In this document: in pieces, positions 36,905 through 46,734 of the stretch | Layout of the letters: every line of letters starts with the position of its first letter | Numbering within the stretch: the stretch's first letter is position 1 | Origin: Blautia hydrogenotrophica DSM 10507 | GTDB taxonomy: Bacteria; Bacillota; Clostridia; Lachnospirales; Lachnospiraceae | DNA: 64,000 nt | Reading direction: 5' to 3' | NCBI RefSeq assembly: GCF_034356035.1 | Contig: NZ_CP136423.1 | Span: forward strand, 3,348,001 to 3,412,000 | Position numbers and translations under genes: made by a program | Notes under the pieces: model-generated | Databases searched by the model: none | What the model saw: the letters and a program-made list of their open reading frames with translations, nothing else | Told to the model about the DNA's origin: nothing

Positions 36905-38485
36905 TCATTCCTGTTGTTCCTGTCTGTATTGACTTACAGATTTTCCTGTGTACTTTTTAAAACACACACTGAAATAATGCGGATCTTTGATTCCTACCTC
37001 CTCAGCGATTTCATAGGCTTTTAAGCCGGTCTGACTGAGCAGCCGCTTTGCATTTTCCATCCGAATCTCCAAAAGATAATCGCTGAACGGCTTGCCTGTC
37101 CGTTCCTTAAACACACGGCTTAAATAGCTGGAATTTATAAAATATTTCTTAGCTACCCCTGCCAAGCTCATTTCCTTTTCTTTATAGGCCTCTTCCACAT
37201 ACTTCACCACAGCGCTGACTACATCCAGATCCTTCTCTTTGACTCCCTCTTTCACCGCTCTGGACACGTTAATCAGTACATTGGTCAAAAAGCTCTCCAA
37301 ATCCGCCAAAGTCTGAAGTGCCATAATTTTAGTGATAATCGAGGAGACATCCTGTCCCATTTCCCTGCCATTTTCCACGACCATGTGAAAGACCGGGAGA
37401 ATCTCAATGACCACTTTCACTGCGGACATCAAGACCTCATCTTTGGCAGCTCTCTTGCGCTTCATCCCATCAAACAGACTTTCCATCAGCTTTTTCACAT
37501 CCTCGGACATGCCGGAACGCACAAAGAAGGAAATTTTATGCAGAATTTCCTCGGTGATCTCACCGCTGTCTTGCTCAAAATAGCAGATATCTTCATAGCA
37601 GACTGTATGACTCTCACCAATCACATACCGGTACTGCAGCGCTTCTGTCGCCTCGCGAAAAGACAGCTTTAATTTCGAAAGATCCTGGTAAGCATTTCCC
37701 ACTCCGATATACAACTTCGTCTTTAATGTTTCTTCTAGCCGTTCACGCAGTCCGTCACAAAATTGTTCGAATTCTATATCCTTGTTATTATTTAAGAGGA
37801 TAATCTTCCTCGTATCTGCACCAAACAGATAGATATCCTGGTTTTCTTCTAGATATTCCTTGGCCGTCTGCTTGCAGTGAGTAGCACGCACCAAAGCCGC
37901 TGTCTCATCCTCCTTAACTTGACTCAGCTCAATCACCGCAATCTGGCACATGTCATTTTTTAGTACAATCCCGTAGTATCTCAGACATTCCAACGCGTTT
38001 TGCCAATCCTCTTCAATCAACAAGGCATAAAAGGCTTTTTCAATGATATACTTCGCGTTCACGCTCAGTTCTTCTTTGATCTTCTCAAACTCCGTTTCCC
38101 GGAGACGTTCCTTTAAGATATCCTCTCTCACATTCTCCGCGATTTTCTTTAGAATTTCCCGATCAATGGGCTTTAGGATGTAGTCAAATACCTTCAGCTT
38201 GATACCCGTGCTGGCATATTCAAATTCATCATAGCCTGAGACAAGGATTACTCGGATTTCTGGGTTATACTCTCCGATCATTTTGGTGAATTCCAGACCA
38301 TTTGTGGTAGGCATCATAATGTCTGTAAACACCACATCTGGATTTACTTCCCTTACCATCTCCATACCTTCATCGGCGCCGGACGCCTCTGCTGCCACTG
38401 TAAGACCATATTCTTCCCATGGAATACAATATCGAATCAGCTTTCTCACCAGCGGCTCATCATCCACAATCAAAATTTTCAGCAT
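36905..38485 (-). CDS. Response regulator, YesN/AraC type
   Basis: 526 residues. Receiver domain at 1-120 with DDEP acid pocket, phospho-aspartate in VVFTDIMMPTTNG and lysine in YILKPIDREI. A long middle region (about 130-420) follows, then a C-terminal AraC HTH (about 425-526; VAKKYFINSSYLSRVFKERT and YEIAEEVGIKDPHYFSVCF). GTGAAGGGG precedes the ATG. The YesM-type kinase at 44877-46655 is the natural partner, though six genes lie between. By family it activates sugar transport and catabolic promoters, probably those of this island. Confidence 0.93.
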   Translation of the reverse strand: MLKILIVDDEPLVRKLIRYCIPWEEYGLTVAAEASGADEGMEMVREVNPDVVFTDIMMPTTNGLEFTKMIGEYNPEIRVILVSGYDEFEYASTGIKLKVFDYILKPIDREILKKIAENVREDILKERLRETEFEKIKEELSVNAKYIIEKAFYALLIEEDWQNALECLRYYGIVLKNDMCQIAVIELSQVKEDETAALVRATHCKQTAKEYLEENQDIYLFGADTRKIILLNNNKDIEFEQFCDGLRERLEETLKTKLYIGVGNAYQDLSKLKLSFREATEALQYRYVIGESHTVCYEDICYFEQDSGEITEEILHKISFFVRSGMSEDVKKLMESLFDGMKRKRAAKDEVLMSAVKVVIEILPVFHMVVENGREMGQDVSSIITKIMALQTLADLESFLTNVLINVSRAVKEGVKEKDLDVVSAVVKYVEEAYKEKEMSLAGVAKKYFINSSYLSRVFKERTGKPFSDYLLEIRMENAKRLLSQTGLKAYEIAEEVGIKDPHYFSVCFKKYTGKSVSQYRQEQQE

Positions 38486-38554
38486 ACCCCTTCACCTTTC
38501 GTTCTACACTGTCACCATTCTCTCACGTTTCTTTAGAATATCCCAGTTCAGGCT

Positions 38555-39601
38555 TCAGTCTGCGACTTTAATCACGGCTTTCACGACCTCGTCCTGCCGC
38601 TCTATGCAGGCCCGAAACGCTTCCTTTATATCTTTAAAATCAAAGATATCGGTCACAACACTGGCTGGGTCGATCTTTCCGGCCTCCACCAGCCCAAGTG
38701 CCACAGGATAAATATCGTGATAGCGGAAGCTTGTCCGAATCATGATCTCCCGGTCAATCAGACGCTGAAAATCAAACTCAAATTTCCCAGTATTTCCAAT
38801 CATGACAATCGTTCCGCCTCTTTTCGCGAGATAGGGCGTCTGGGCTGCCGTCACCTTACTCCCGGCAGTCTCAAATACATAGTCCGCGCCTCTACCGCCT
38901 GTAATTCTCTCAATCTCCTTAATAGGATCCGTCTCTTTTGCATTGATTGTCACTGCTGCTCCTAGCTCCCTAGCCTTGGCGAGACGTTTTTCCTGTAGGT
39001 CCACCACAATCGTCCTGGTGATTCCAAACGCCCCCAGAGACTGCAAAGCCGACAAGCCGATACATCCAGAACCCAGCACTACCGCAGTATCTCCGCTGCG
39101 GATTCCAGAACGGTACACCCCACTCATTCCCACAGCCAGAGGTTCTATCATCGCTCCTTGAAGAGTAGAAATTTGATCTGGAAGCTTAAAACACCTCTCT
39201 GCCGGATGAGCCAAATACTTTCGAAATGCTCCGTCTATAAAGTTCGGAGCTGGAACGGACAGAAACTTCGTCTCCGGACACAGATGGTACAGACCATGCT
39301 TACACCACTCGCAAATCCCGCAGGAATAACCTGGTTCCACTGTGACGCGGTCCCCCACTTTCAGATCTGTCACTTGACTGCCTGTCTCTATGATGACTCC
39401 TCCGGGTTCATGCCCTAAGATAAATGGAAATCTCTGCTTGGGATAATCCGGGGAACCATACTTGTAAAAATACACATCGGAACCGCACACGCCACAGTAT
39501 TCCACTTTTATGACTACTTCATCCTCCTTGCACACCGGCATCTCACAGGGTCTCTCTTCTAATTTTCCTGCCTCCAACAGATAAAACGCACGATTTTCCA
39601 T
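38555..39601 (-). CDS. Zinc-dependent dehydrogenase, sorbitol/threonine DH type
   Basis: 348 residues. Catalytic zinc ligands in EYCGVCGSD and LGHEPGGVI, structural zinc cysteines in CGICEWCKHGLYHLC, NAD site in AVVLGSGCIGLSALQSLG. It belongs to the medium-chain polyol dehydrogenases that oxidise polyols to ketoses. It lies downstream of the permeases and FGGY kinase, so polyol to ketose to ketose phosphate to aldolase is a sensible order. The end is 69 bases before the response regulator gene. Confidence 0.92.
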   Translation of the reverse strand: MENRAFYLLEAGKLEERPCEMPVCKEDEVVIKVEYCGVCGSDVYFYKYGSPDYPKQRFPFILGHEPGGVIIETGSQVTDLKVGDRVTVEPGYSCGICEWCKHGLYHLCPETKFLSVPAPNFIDGAFRKYLAHPAERCFKLPDQISTLQGAMIEPLAVGMSGVYRSGIRSGDTAVVLGSGCIGLSALQSLGAFGITRTIVVDLQEKRLAKARELGAAVTINAKETDPIKEIERITGGRGADYVFETAGSKVTAAQTPYLAKRGGTIVMIGNTGKFEFDFQRLIDREIMIRTSFRYHDIYPVALGLVEAGKIDPASVVTDIFDFKDIKEAFRACIERQDEVVKAVIKVAD

Positions 39602-39632
39602 TGTCTTCTCCTCCTTGTCTTCTATTTTCTCT

Positions 39633-40463
39633 CTATCCTTTCATTGCCCCAGAGATAAAGCTTTTCTGTACCTGTTTGCTCATCAGAATATAAATCACCA
39701 GTGTAGGCAAAGATGCCAGCACCAAGGACGCGCCCACAGGCCCCCAGTTCGTCGTGAACTGTCCCACCATCTCCTGAACCCCCACCGTCAGGGTCTTCAT
39801 GGAAGTCTTCGTGGTAAAAATCGAAGCCAACATAAACTCATTCCAAGTGTTGATGAATGTGAGAATGGTCACAGTCGCCACCACTGGCTTCAACATCGGC
39901 AAAATGATATGTAAGAAGCATTTATATATGTTGCACCCGTCCAACAATGCACTCTCTTCCATCTCTCTGGGTATTCCTTCCATATATCCGGCAAACACAT
40001 AGATCGCAAGCGGAAGCGCAAATGCCGTGTATGGAAGAATCAGACAAAAATAGGTATTCAGAAGGTTCAGCTTCACATAGGTTAAGAACAGCGGCAGCAA
40101 TGCACAGTGGATGGGAATCATCAGCCCCATCAGGAAGAGCGTCAGTGCAGTTCGGCTAAATTTCCATTTCAGCCTTGTGATCGCATAGGCGGCCATCGCT
40201 GAAAACACCACTGTAAATACCACCGTTGCAAAAGTCACCACCACTGTGTTAAAGAAATACCTGCCCACATTGCCGTTCGTCCATGCCTCCGCGTAATTGG
40301 ACCACAGCCAATGCTGCGGAAGACCTGCTACATTTTCTCCAAAAATCTCATTATTGTTCTTCAGGGAGAAACAAAACATCCAGAATAGAGGATAAATCTG
40401 CACAACTGTGAACAGCACTAAAAATATATAAGTCAAGACACTTCCTGTTTTTCGTTTTCTCAT
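39633..40463 (-). CDS. Sugar ABC transporter permease, MalG type
   Basis: 276 residues from ATG 40463, with GAGGAGGGAG upstream; the longer in-frame start at 40535 overlaps the partner gene and lacks a site. Six helices, EAA loop in EESALLDGCNIYKCFLHIIL, end FISGAMKG. It pairs with the MalF-type permease just before it. The substrate-binding lipoprotein is probably the one at 47917-49212. Confidence 0.92.
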   Translation of the reverse strand: MRKRKTGSVLTYIFLVLFTVVQIYPLFWMFCFSLKNNNEIFGENVAGLPQHWLWSNYAEAWTNGNVGRYFFNTVVVTFATVVFTVVFSAMAAYAITRLKWKFSRTALTLFLMGLMIPIHCALLPLFLTYVKLNLLNTYFCLILPYTAFALPLAIYVFAGYMEGIPREMEESALLDGCNIYKCFLHIILPMLKPVVATVTILTFINTWNEFMLASIFTTKTSMKTLTVGVQEMVGQFTTNWGPVGASLVLASLPTLVIYILMSKQVQKSFISGAMKG

Positions 40464-40474
40464 CTTCTCCCTCC

Positions 40475-41362
40475 TCAGAACTTTTCCTTGATCTTTTTGA
40501 ATGCATATCTCAGCACTACTGTAAACAATAGACATTCTACGACAATGAATACTGCTGCTGCGCTTCCTTCCCCGTAGACGCTCCGGTTGATTAAAAGGTC
40601 ATACATAATTGTGCTGGGAACTTCGGTAGCGCCCACTGGCCCGCCATTGGTCATCACATAGACAAAATCGAAGGTTTTCAGGCTTCCCACCACAGCCAGC
40701 ACAACACAAGTCTCGATCATCGGTACGATCAGCGGAAGGATAATCCTGGTACTGATCTGGAAATAGTTCGCGCCGTCGATACGCGCCGCCTCTAAAATAT
40801 CCGTGGACAGCGATTTAATCGCTCCATAGAATAACAGCATATGGTAGCCGATGTACTGCCAGATCAAAGGTATGAAAACTGCCCATATCGCAATTTTAGG
40901 GTCGCCCAGCCATTCATTGGCCCATCGTCCCAGTCCAAGAGATTCCAGCATCGTATTGAGCAGTCCATAGTTTGGATTATAAATTTTTAAAAACAACTGC
41001 GCGATCACAACGGTAGACACTACCATTGGTATAAAGAAGGCCGTGCGGAAGAAGCTTTCTCCTTTCACGCCTTTTGCCAAAATCAAAGCCAGCACCATCG
41101 CAATCGTCTCCTGTACAAATACAGAGAGAAACAGTACGATAAACGAATGTCCCACCGACTGCCAAAATTCATATTTATTGTCCAGTAAAAGCGAAATATA
41201 ATTCTTTATTCCCACAAACGTAGCGTCCCCGATTCCGTCCCATTCCAGCGTACTGTAATAGCCAGTCGCAAAAATAGGGATAATCATCACCGCCAGAAAC
41301 ACCAGCGCCGCAGGAGTCATAAAAAGCACAATGCTTCTTTTATTGCTAAAAGCTTTGTTCAT
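40475..41362 (-). CDS. Sugar ABC transporter permease, MalF type
   Basis: 295 residues from ATG 41362, with GGAGGGA upstream, overlapping the end of the kinase gene by 17 bases. Six helices, EAA loop in EAARIDGANYFQISTRIILP, and VMTNGGPVGATEVPSTIMYD as in MalF-type proteins. It forms the membrane channel with the next permease. Confidence 0.92.
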   Translation of the reverse strand: MNKAFSNKRSIVLFMTPAALVFLAVMIIPIFATGYYSTLEWDGIGDATFVGIKNYISLLLDNKYEFWQSVGHSFIVLFLSVFVQETIAMVLALILAKGVKGESFFRTAFFIPMVVSTVVIAQLFLKIYNPNYGLLNTMLESLGLGRWANEWLGDPKIAIWAVFIPLIWQYIGYHMLLFYGAIKSLSTDILEAARIDGANYFQISTRIILPLIVPMIETCVVLAVVGSLKTFDFVYVMTNGGPVGATEVPSTIMYDLLINRSVYGEGSAAAVFIVVECLLFTVVLRYAFKKIKEKF

Positions 41363-42794
41363 ATTTTTCCCTCCACATTCCGTACTTTTTCTGATAGCGT
41401 TTTGACCTCTCTGTATCCGGCGTAAAAATTTTCCCTGGATGAACCATACAGGACGCCGCCTCAGAAAAATTCTGATAATATCCAACTCCTATCGCAGCTA
41501 TCATCGCGGCTCCCAGCGCCGACACCTCTGCCTGATCGACCCGGACGACTTTTCTCCGGAACAAATCTGCCTTGAACTGCATCCATCGGTCTGAGGAAGA
41601 ACCGCCTCCGCCGCAGACAATGGACTCAAATGTTTCTCTTTTCGTACGTTCCAAGTCATCCAGCAGCGTTTTCAGCTTAAAAGTAATCCCCTCTATCACC
41701 GCCTGATAGATCTGCTCTGCCTGTGTGGAAGAATCCAGGCCGCACAGGATGCTCCCCCGTCTGTCATCGTCTGCCAGAAAAAAAAGCTCTCCCTTTCCAT
41801 CGTAACAGACTTTTTCTTCCATCTCCGAAAACATTTTCTCCGGGCAGCGGCAAATCTGGCGTTGATACCAAGTCACATAAGCGCCTGCAATACTGGACCC
41901 ATTCAGAATCACACTGTCCCGTGTCGGTCCGCATCCACACTCCAAAACACCTTCTTTTTGTTTTAGGGAAGCCTCATTGGCAAAACATCCCAGCATCTCA
42001 TAAGTTCCCGAAATGTTTCCCAAAATCCCCTCCTTGCCCGGCACCACGCCCAAGCCCAAAATGCCACACTCAGAGTCATGGGCACCAAGCACTACCGGCA
42101 CTTCCTGGTTGAAAAGCACCCGACCGAACCGCTCAATCTTTCCGGCCGTATAGATGGACGCCTGGATGTCCCCGCCCAGGCGTTCCGCCTCCACGCCCAC
42201 CGCTTTCATCAGCCTGTCTGACCACTCCCGCTTTCGGATATCCAACATCGTTTTGCGGTTTGCCATCGTGTAGTCTGCGTGCACTCCCAGCCCTAATTTC
42301 CCCAAGATGTATTCCTGTATATGCAGAAAATATCTGGCCTTTTGAAAAATCTGGGGTTCATTTTTCCGAAGCCAGAGCAGTTTTGAACAGACCAGCATAG
42401 ACAGGCATGGTCCGCCCACGATTTCCTGAAATGCTCTTTCCCCTATCTCTTCTCTTAGATAAGCGGCCTCCGCCCAAGCTCTGGTGTCAAAAGCCATAAT
42501 CAGATTGGAGAGAGGCTTGCAGTTTTCATCCACCGGTATCAAAGAATCCCCGAAAAAGGAAAAGCCAAGCCCTAACAGCTTTTCGTCAGCCTGCTGCCGG
42601 AAAAGTTCTTCCACGGCGCTCTGGGCATGTTCCCACAAAATTTCCGGTTCCATCTCCCAACGCCCTTCTTTTCCTTCTATCCAATGGTTTTTCACAGAGA
42701 CTTTTCTGACAATCTCACCTGTACCGGCTTTCACCAAAACTGCCCGGACATTGGAAGTCCCAAAATCCAGAACCAAAAGTGTTTGATCTCTCAT
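41346..42794 (-). CDS. FGGY-family carbohydrate kinase
   Basis: 482 residues. N-terminal ATPase start TLLVLDFGTSNVRAVLVK, central GAHDSECGILGLGVVPG, C-terminal SIVCGGGGSSSDRWMQFKAD and SALGAAMIAAIGVGYY, the FGGY C-domain signature. It phosphorylates a ketose or polyol. Its neighbours, a 2-hydroxyacid dehydrogenase and ketose-bisphosphate aldolase upstream and permeases downstream, suggest phosphorylation of an imported sugar before aldol cleavage. It is distinct from the RhaB-like kinase at 49209. Substrate unknown. Confidence 0.9.
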   Translation of the reverse strand: MRDQTLLVLDFGTSNVRAVLVKAGTGEIVRKVSVKNHWIEGKEGRWEMEPEILWEHAQSAVEELFRQQADEKLLGLGFSFFGDSLIPVDENCKPLSNLIMAFDTRAWAEAAYLREEIGERAFQEIVGGPCLSMLVCSKLLWLRKNEPQIFQKARYFLHIQEYILGKLGLGVHADYTMANRKTMLDIRKREWSDRLMKAVGVEAERLGGDIQASIYTAGKIERFGRVLFNQEVPVVLGAHDSECGILGLGVVPGKEGILGNISGTYEMLGCFANEASLKQKEGVLECGCGPTRDSVILNGSSIAGAYVTWYQRQICRCPEKMFSEMEEKVCYDGKGELFFLADDDRRGSILCGLDSSTQAEQIYQAVIEGITFKLKTLLDDLERTKRETFESIVCGGGGSSSDRWMQFKADLFRRKVVRVDQAEVSALGAAMIAAIGVGYYQNFSEAASCMVHPGKIFTPDTERSKRYQKKYGMWREKYEQSF

Positions 42795-42806
42795 CCCATT
42801 CCCCTG

Positions 42807-43841
42807 TCATCTCTTATTTTTCAGCGGCTGACCTTTAAAATATCGGTCCAAATCCTCCATGATTACCGCAAAAGAATTGCTTCCCACATTGCTGGTCGTG
42901 CCGGCTAAATGTGGAGTCAGTGTTACATTATCCATCTTCAGAAGCGGGTTATCCCTAGAAATGGGTTCCTGGGCAAAAACATCCAGAGCCGCCCCGCCGA
43001 TCTCGTCATTTTGAAGGGCCCAGATCAACGCATCCTCGTCCACTAGGCCTGCTCTGGCTGTGTTCACAAAGATCGCTGTTTTTTTCATCTTGGCGAACTC
43101 CTCCTTTCCGATCATCCCTCTGGTGGCCTCACACAGTCTCGCGTGAATCGTCACATAATCGGAAATCCTCAGAAGAGTGTCCAAAGATACTGGCTGTGCT
43201 CCCAGCTTTTGCACCTTCTCTGACGGCATATATTCCTCATAGGCCACCAGATTCACGCCAAAGGGTTTTAGCCTCGCCGCCACCATCTGTCCGATGTTTC
43301 CAAAACCAATGATGCCCACGGTCTTTCCCGCCATATTATGGGAATAGGGAAAATTTCTGAACCGTATCTTCCACTCTCCCTGGCTGGACACCAGATTGCT
43401 TCTCACAATATTTCTGGTCTCCGCAATCATCAATGCCACCGTATAGTCGGCCACCGGAGCTGCCACCCTGCCAGGGGAACAAATCACGTCGATGCCTCTT
43501 CTTTTCGCTTCCTCTAGATTGACATTCTCCACACCACTTCTGAGTACTCCGATCAGTTTCAGCTTCTTCGCCGCGTCCATGATCTCCTTTCCCACCGCCG
43601 CAAAATCTGTGATGAGAATTTCCGCGTCCTTAACCTTTTCCAGCACTTCTTCCGGGACGCTCGTCCACTCCGGTCCTTCCTGTTCTGTCCTTAAAATATA
43701 GGAAGCTCGTTCTTCTTTTGTCTCTCCTAGGTTTACCTCTATCACATCCACCTCGACATCTTCATAGGAGTCAAACACCTTTTTATTTTCCAGAATGTCA
43801 CTGGCCGTGATGGAAAAATCCGCCATAAACAATATCTTCAT
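42807..43841 (-). CDS. D-2-hydroxyacid dehydrogenase (SerA/PdxB-like)
   Basis: 344 residues from ATG 43841, with GGAGGG upstream (an in-frame TTG at 43856 is rejected). NAD site TVGIIGFGNIGQMVAARLKP, substrate-binding GRVAAPVADYTVALMIAETR, catalytic Arg/Glu/His in NTARAGLVDEDAL, LDVFAQEPIS and LTPHLAGTT. It oxidises or reduces a 2-hydroxyacid, perhaps a phosphorylated sugar acid. It sits between the aldolase and FGGY kinase, suggesting that it acts on a three- or four-carbon product. No ACT regulatory domain, so it is not a full-length SerA. Confidence 0.9.
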   Translation of the reverse strand: MKILFMADFSITASDILENKKVFDSYEDVEVDVIEVNLGETKEERASYILRTEQEGPEWTSVPEEVLEKVKDAEILITDFAAVGKEIMDAAKKLKLIGVLRSGVENVNLEEAKRRGIDVICSPGRVAAPVADYTVALMIAETRNIVRSNLVSSQGEWKIRFRNFPYSHNMAGKTVGIIGFGNIGQMVAARLKPFGVNLVAYEEYMPSEKVQKLGAQPVSLDTLLRISDYVTIHARLCEATRGMIGKEEFAKMKKTAIFVNTARAGLVDEDALIWALQNDEIGGAALDVFAQEPISRDNPLLKMDNVTLTPHLAGTTSNVGSNSFAVIMEDLDRYFKGQPLKNKR

Positions 43842-43857
43842 ACTTATTCCCTCCAAA

Positions 43858-44748
43858 TCAATATCTTTTCTCCGTCATCGGCGGCAGAATCTGTTTTGTC
43901 TTAAACCACCGGATATGCTTCTTCGTCTCCTCGTAGGCAGTCTGAAAATTCGCGGCCGCAATGGGAAAATGCGGAGAGTTCTCTGGCAGATTCTGAGCTG
44001 TTGACAGCATGTTCTTTGCCGTCTTTACCACCAATGCCGTACAGATATTGATCTTATTGATTCCTCCCTCCACAACCTTTGAAAAATCTTCCTCCCCAAG
44101 TCCAGAGGCTCCATGGAGCACCAGTGGAATATCCAGTTCCTTTCGTATCTCTTTCAACACATCCAAATTCAGCACCGGCCGTTCCTTATAGAGTCCATGA
44201 GCAGTTCCAATCGCAACTGCCAGAGCATCACAATCGGTATCCTCTGCAAATTTTTGGGCCATAAACGGCTCTGTATAGATGGAATGGTCGTCCGTTCCCA
44301 ATGCTTCATGGGAAGTCGTATTCGCCCCCACATGACCAATCTCCGCTTCCACATCCACCCCACAGGCATGTGCCATCTCTATCACTTTTCTGGTCACAGC
44401 CACATTCTCCTCATAGGGCAGCATGGAGCCGTCAATCATTACGCTGGTAGCTCCCACACGAAGCGCACAAGCGCAGGCCTCATAGCTGGGACCATGATCT
44501 AGATGCAAGCATACCGGAACCGACGAATGGCGGCAGCGGTTTGCTAAATAATTATAAAAATTAGGATAATAATCCGGCCGGTTCACCACCTTTGTATTTC
44601 CAAACATCATAATAATCGGTGTCCTCATATCCTCCGCTGCACACAGAACTCCCTCCGCAAACATCGGGTCAAACACCGTAACTGCTGCAACTGCATATTT
44701 TTCTGGAATTGCATATTTTGTAATTTCTCTCAATGTTACAAGCGCCAT
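43858..44748 (-). CDS. Class II ketose-bisphosphate aldolase
   Basis: 296 residues. Zinc-binding histidines in LHLDHGPSYEAC, the GIGTAH-like segment VAIGTAHGLYK, and PLVLHGASGLGEEDFSK; MIDGSMLPYEENVAVT carries the catalytic loop of the GatY/KbaY/FbaA family. It cleaves a ketose bisphosphate, or a ketose monophosphate in some family members, to DHAP and an aldehyde. It is the first gene of the block 44748-38555 and has its own promoter. Tagatose-, fructose- or another ketose bisphosphate cannot be told apart here. Confidence 0.93.
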   Translation of the reverse strand: MALVTLREITKYAIPEKYAVAAVTVFDPMFAEGVLCAAEDMRTPIIMMFGNTKVVNRPDYYPNFYNYLANRCRHSSVPVCLHLDHGPSYEACACALRVGATSVMIDGSMLPYEENVAVTRKVIEMAHACGVDVEAEIGHVGANTTSHEALGTDDHSIYTEPFMAQKFAEDTDCDALAVAIGTAHGLYKERPVLNLDVLKEIRKELDIPLVLHGASGLGEEDFSKVVEGGINKINICTALVVKTAKNMLSTAQNLPENSPHFPIAAANFQTAYEETKKHIRWFKTKQILPPMTEKRY

Positions 44749-44819
44749 CTTTTCTCCTCCTAACCAATTAGGTATATTCTCATTTTCTGTCTTTTCGACC
44801 AGTAATTTTGTTTAATAAA

Positions 44820-44848
44820 AGTATAGCAAGCCTGTAATTTTTTCTGAA
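44820..44848 (-). promoter_or_regulatory. Promoter of the aldolase-to-dehydrogenase block
   Basis: Minus strand: -35 TTCAGA (44843-44848), 17-base spacer, -10 TATACT (44820-44825). It lies between the histidine kinase stop and the aldolase start. Confidence 0.5.
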
Positions 44849-44876
44849 TGAACTCTGATGACTAAACCATTTAAAT

Positions 44877-46655
44877 TTATGACTTCGATGGCGTCTGAAG
44901 AGCTGTACTTGCCTCTTCCCTCTTTGGGATTTTCAGTGTTATAACTGTTCCCACTCCCCGTGTACTTTGCACTTCTATAATATTTTCTGTATTGTAATAC
45001 AGTCGAAGCCGCTCCACCGTAGACCGGACTCCAAATCCTCTCTCTTGGCTTTTTACATCCCCTCCCAGCATTTTGCTGATCTGTTCTTCGTCCATCCCGG
45101 CACCATTATCTTCAATCTGTATCCTCACGCTGTTCTCATCACCTTTTACACGAATGGCAATCATTCCCCCTGTCTTTTTCTGATTAATTCCATGAAAGAT
45201 CGCGTTTTCCACGAACGGCTGGATTGTCAGCTTCAAAATCCGAATATCCATAACGGTCTCGTCCATGTCGTACACAACTTGAAATTCTCCGTCAAAACGA
45301 TATTTCATAATAATCAGATAATTCTCGATAATCTTAACCTCCTCAGACATTAAGATTACTTCTTCTCCTTTGTGGAGGCTGAAACGATAATACTTTCCCA
45401 AAGCCTGCATAATGATAAAAATATCATCTGTCCGGTTCATCAGCGCAAGCGCACTGACCGCATCAAAACTGTTATAGAGAAAATGAGGTCTGATCTGAGC
45501 CTGCAAAAGACTCAGCTCATATTTTCGTTTGCGCTTTTCTCCTTCCTCCATCCGCTCAAACATCTCCTGCATCTCATAAAGCATCGCATTATAACGCCTT
45601 TGGAGCTGATTGATTTCTTGGTTGACATTGATTACCTGGACAGTCACAAACTTCTTGTCATCTAAAGCTGACATAGAAGCCAGCATGTACTTTAAAGGTC
45701 TATTTATTTTTGACGAAAAATACGCCGTACCCAAAATCAACATCGTGGTGCTGATTCCCAGCAAAACTCCCACTTTCAAAAATAACCTTTTATATTCATT
45801 GCTGATTTGGTTGTAGCCCAATGCCAGTGTCTCACTCCAACCGTCTGTGAGCGGAAGCTTTATCACTCCATATCGCTCATTTTGAGAAGTCACTGTGTTC
45901 ATCTTCTGCCAGCCGACTCGCTGCTGGTCCTCCAGCAATTTCCACAAATCTTCTCCCTGGTCCTCTGTGGAATAGAGCTCTTCTCCTTTTTCATCCTGCA
46001 TCAAAAAAAATGTATCATATTCCTTTAACACCTGAGTATAAGCCTCACGAATGCTGCTGGTATTAAGATTCATCAACAAAATGCCTATTGGTTGCTGTGT
46101 ATCGATATCGTTAATTACCCGAATGAACGACACGTAATTCTCTTCTAGAGATTCCTCTTTCAAAAACCCCCCGATGTTTCTGACCAGACAGTATCCTCCC
46201 TGGGCTTTCATCACCTCTTCATACCAGCTGGCTTCAGAGATGTCCACTGTCTTCTCTCTGATATAGCTGCCGCTGGATGCCGCATATTTATTTCCTTTAA
46301 AATCATATACATAGATTGCATCCACGACCGTACTGCCCACAATCGTATAAAAAGCATCCATTTGAGTTCGTTTGGAAACTTCCGGCTGATTCACTAGCAT
46401 CTTTTGCGTGGACGCGTTAAACATAATTACCTTTGAGTATTCATCAGCACGTTCTATCAAGGACCTGAAGTTCGTCTGGACCCGATAGCCATCTCTCTTT
46501 AAGACCTCCTCCATCTTGTCCTTTACCGTGCTGTTTTCAAACTGCAGCAAGAGCACGAGCATTCCCAAAAATACAACTCCCATCACAGCTCCATAGAAAT
46601 AAATCAACTGATTTCGAAAGGTCCAATTTTGAATTTTTCTTTTTAAATACTTCAT
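44877..46655 (-). CDS. Sensor histidine kinase, YesM type
   Basis: About 592 residues from ATG 46655 (AAGGGA upstream). An N-terminal helix (FRNQLIYFYGAVMGVVFLGM), an extracellular sensor domain of about 250 residues, a second helix near 300, then HAMP. The phospho-accepting histidine is in QAQIRPHFLYNSFDAV (His_kinase family), and the ATP-binding G box is in IEDNGAGMDEEQI. It senses an extracytoplasmic sugar or the loaded binding protein and signals to the YesN regulator encoded at 36905-38485. It lies downstream of the second zinc dehydrogenase gene with about 80 bases between. Confidence 0.92.
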   Translation of the reverse strand: MKYLKRKIQNWTFRNQLIYFYGAVMGVVFLGMLVLLLQFENSTVKDKMEEVLKRDGYRVQTNFRSLIERADEYSKVIMFNASTQKMLVNQPEVSKRTQMDAFYTIVGSTVVDAIYVYDFKGNKYAASSGSYIREKTVDISEASWYEEVMKAQGGYCLVRNIGGFLKEESLEENYVSFIRVINDIDTQQPIGILLMNLNTSSIREAYTQVLKEYDTFFLMQDEKGEELYSTEDQGEDLWKLLEDQQRVGWQKMNTVTSQNERYGVIKLPLTDGWSETLALGYNQISNEYKRLFLKVGVLLGISTTMLILGTAYFSSKINRPLKYMLASMSALDDKKFVTVQVINVNQEINQLQRRYNAMLYEMQEMFERMEEGEKRKRKYELSLLQAQIRPHFLYNSFDAVSALALMNRTDDIFIIMQALGKYYRFSLHKGEEVILMSEEVKIIENYLIIMKYRFDGEFQVVYDMDETVMDIRILKLTIQPFVENAIFHGINQKKTGGMIAIRVKGDENSVRIQIEDNGAGMDEEQISKMLGGDVKSQERGFGVRSTVERLRLYYNTENIIEVQSTRGVGTVITLKIPKREEASTALQTPSKS

Positions 46656-46734
46656 GCTGCAAAATCCCTTCATTAAGTCTGCTCATACATTCCAAAATGG
46701 AGCGTCCTCATATCGGACGCCCCACCCTCACTTC

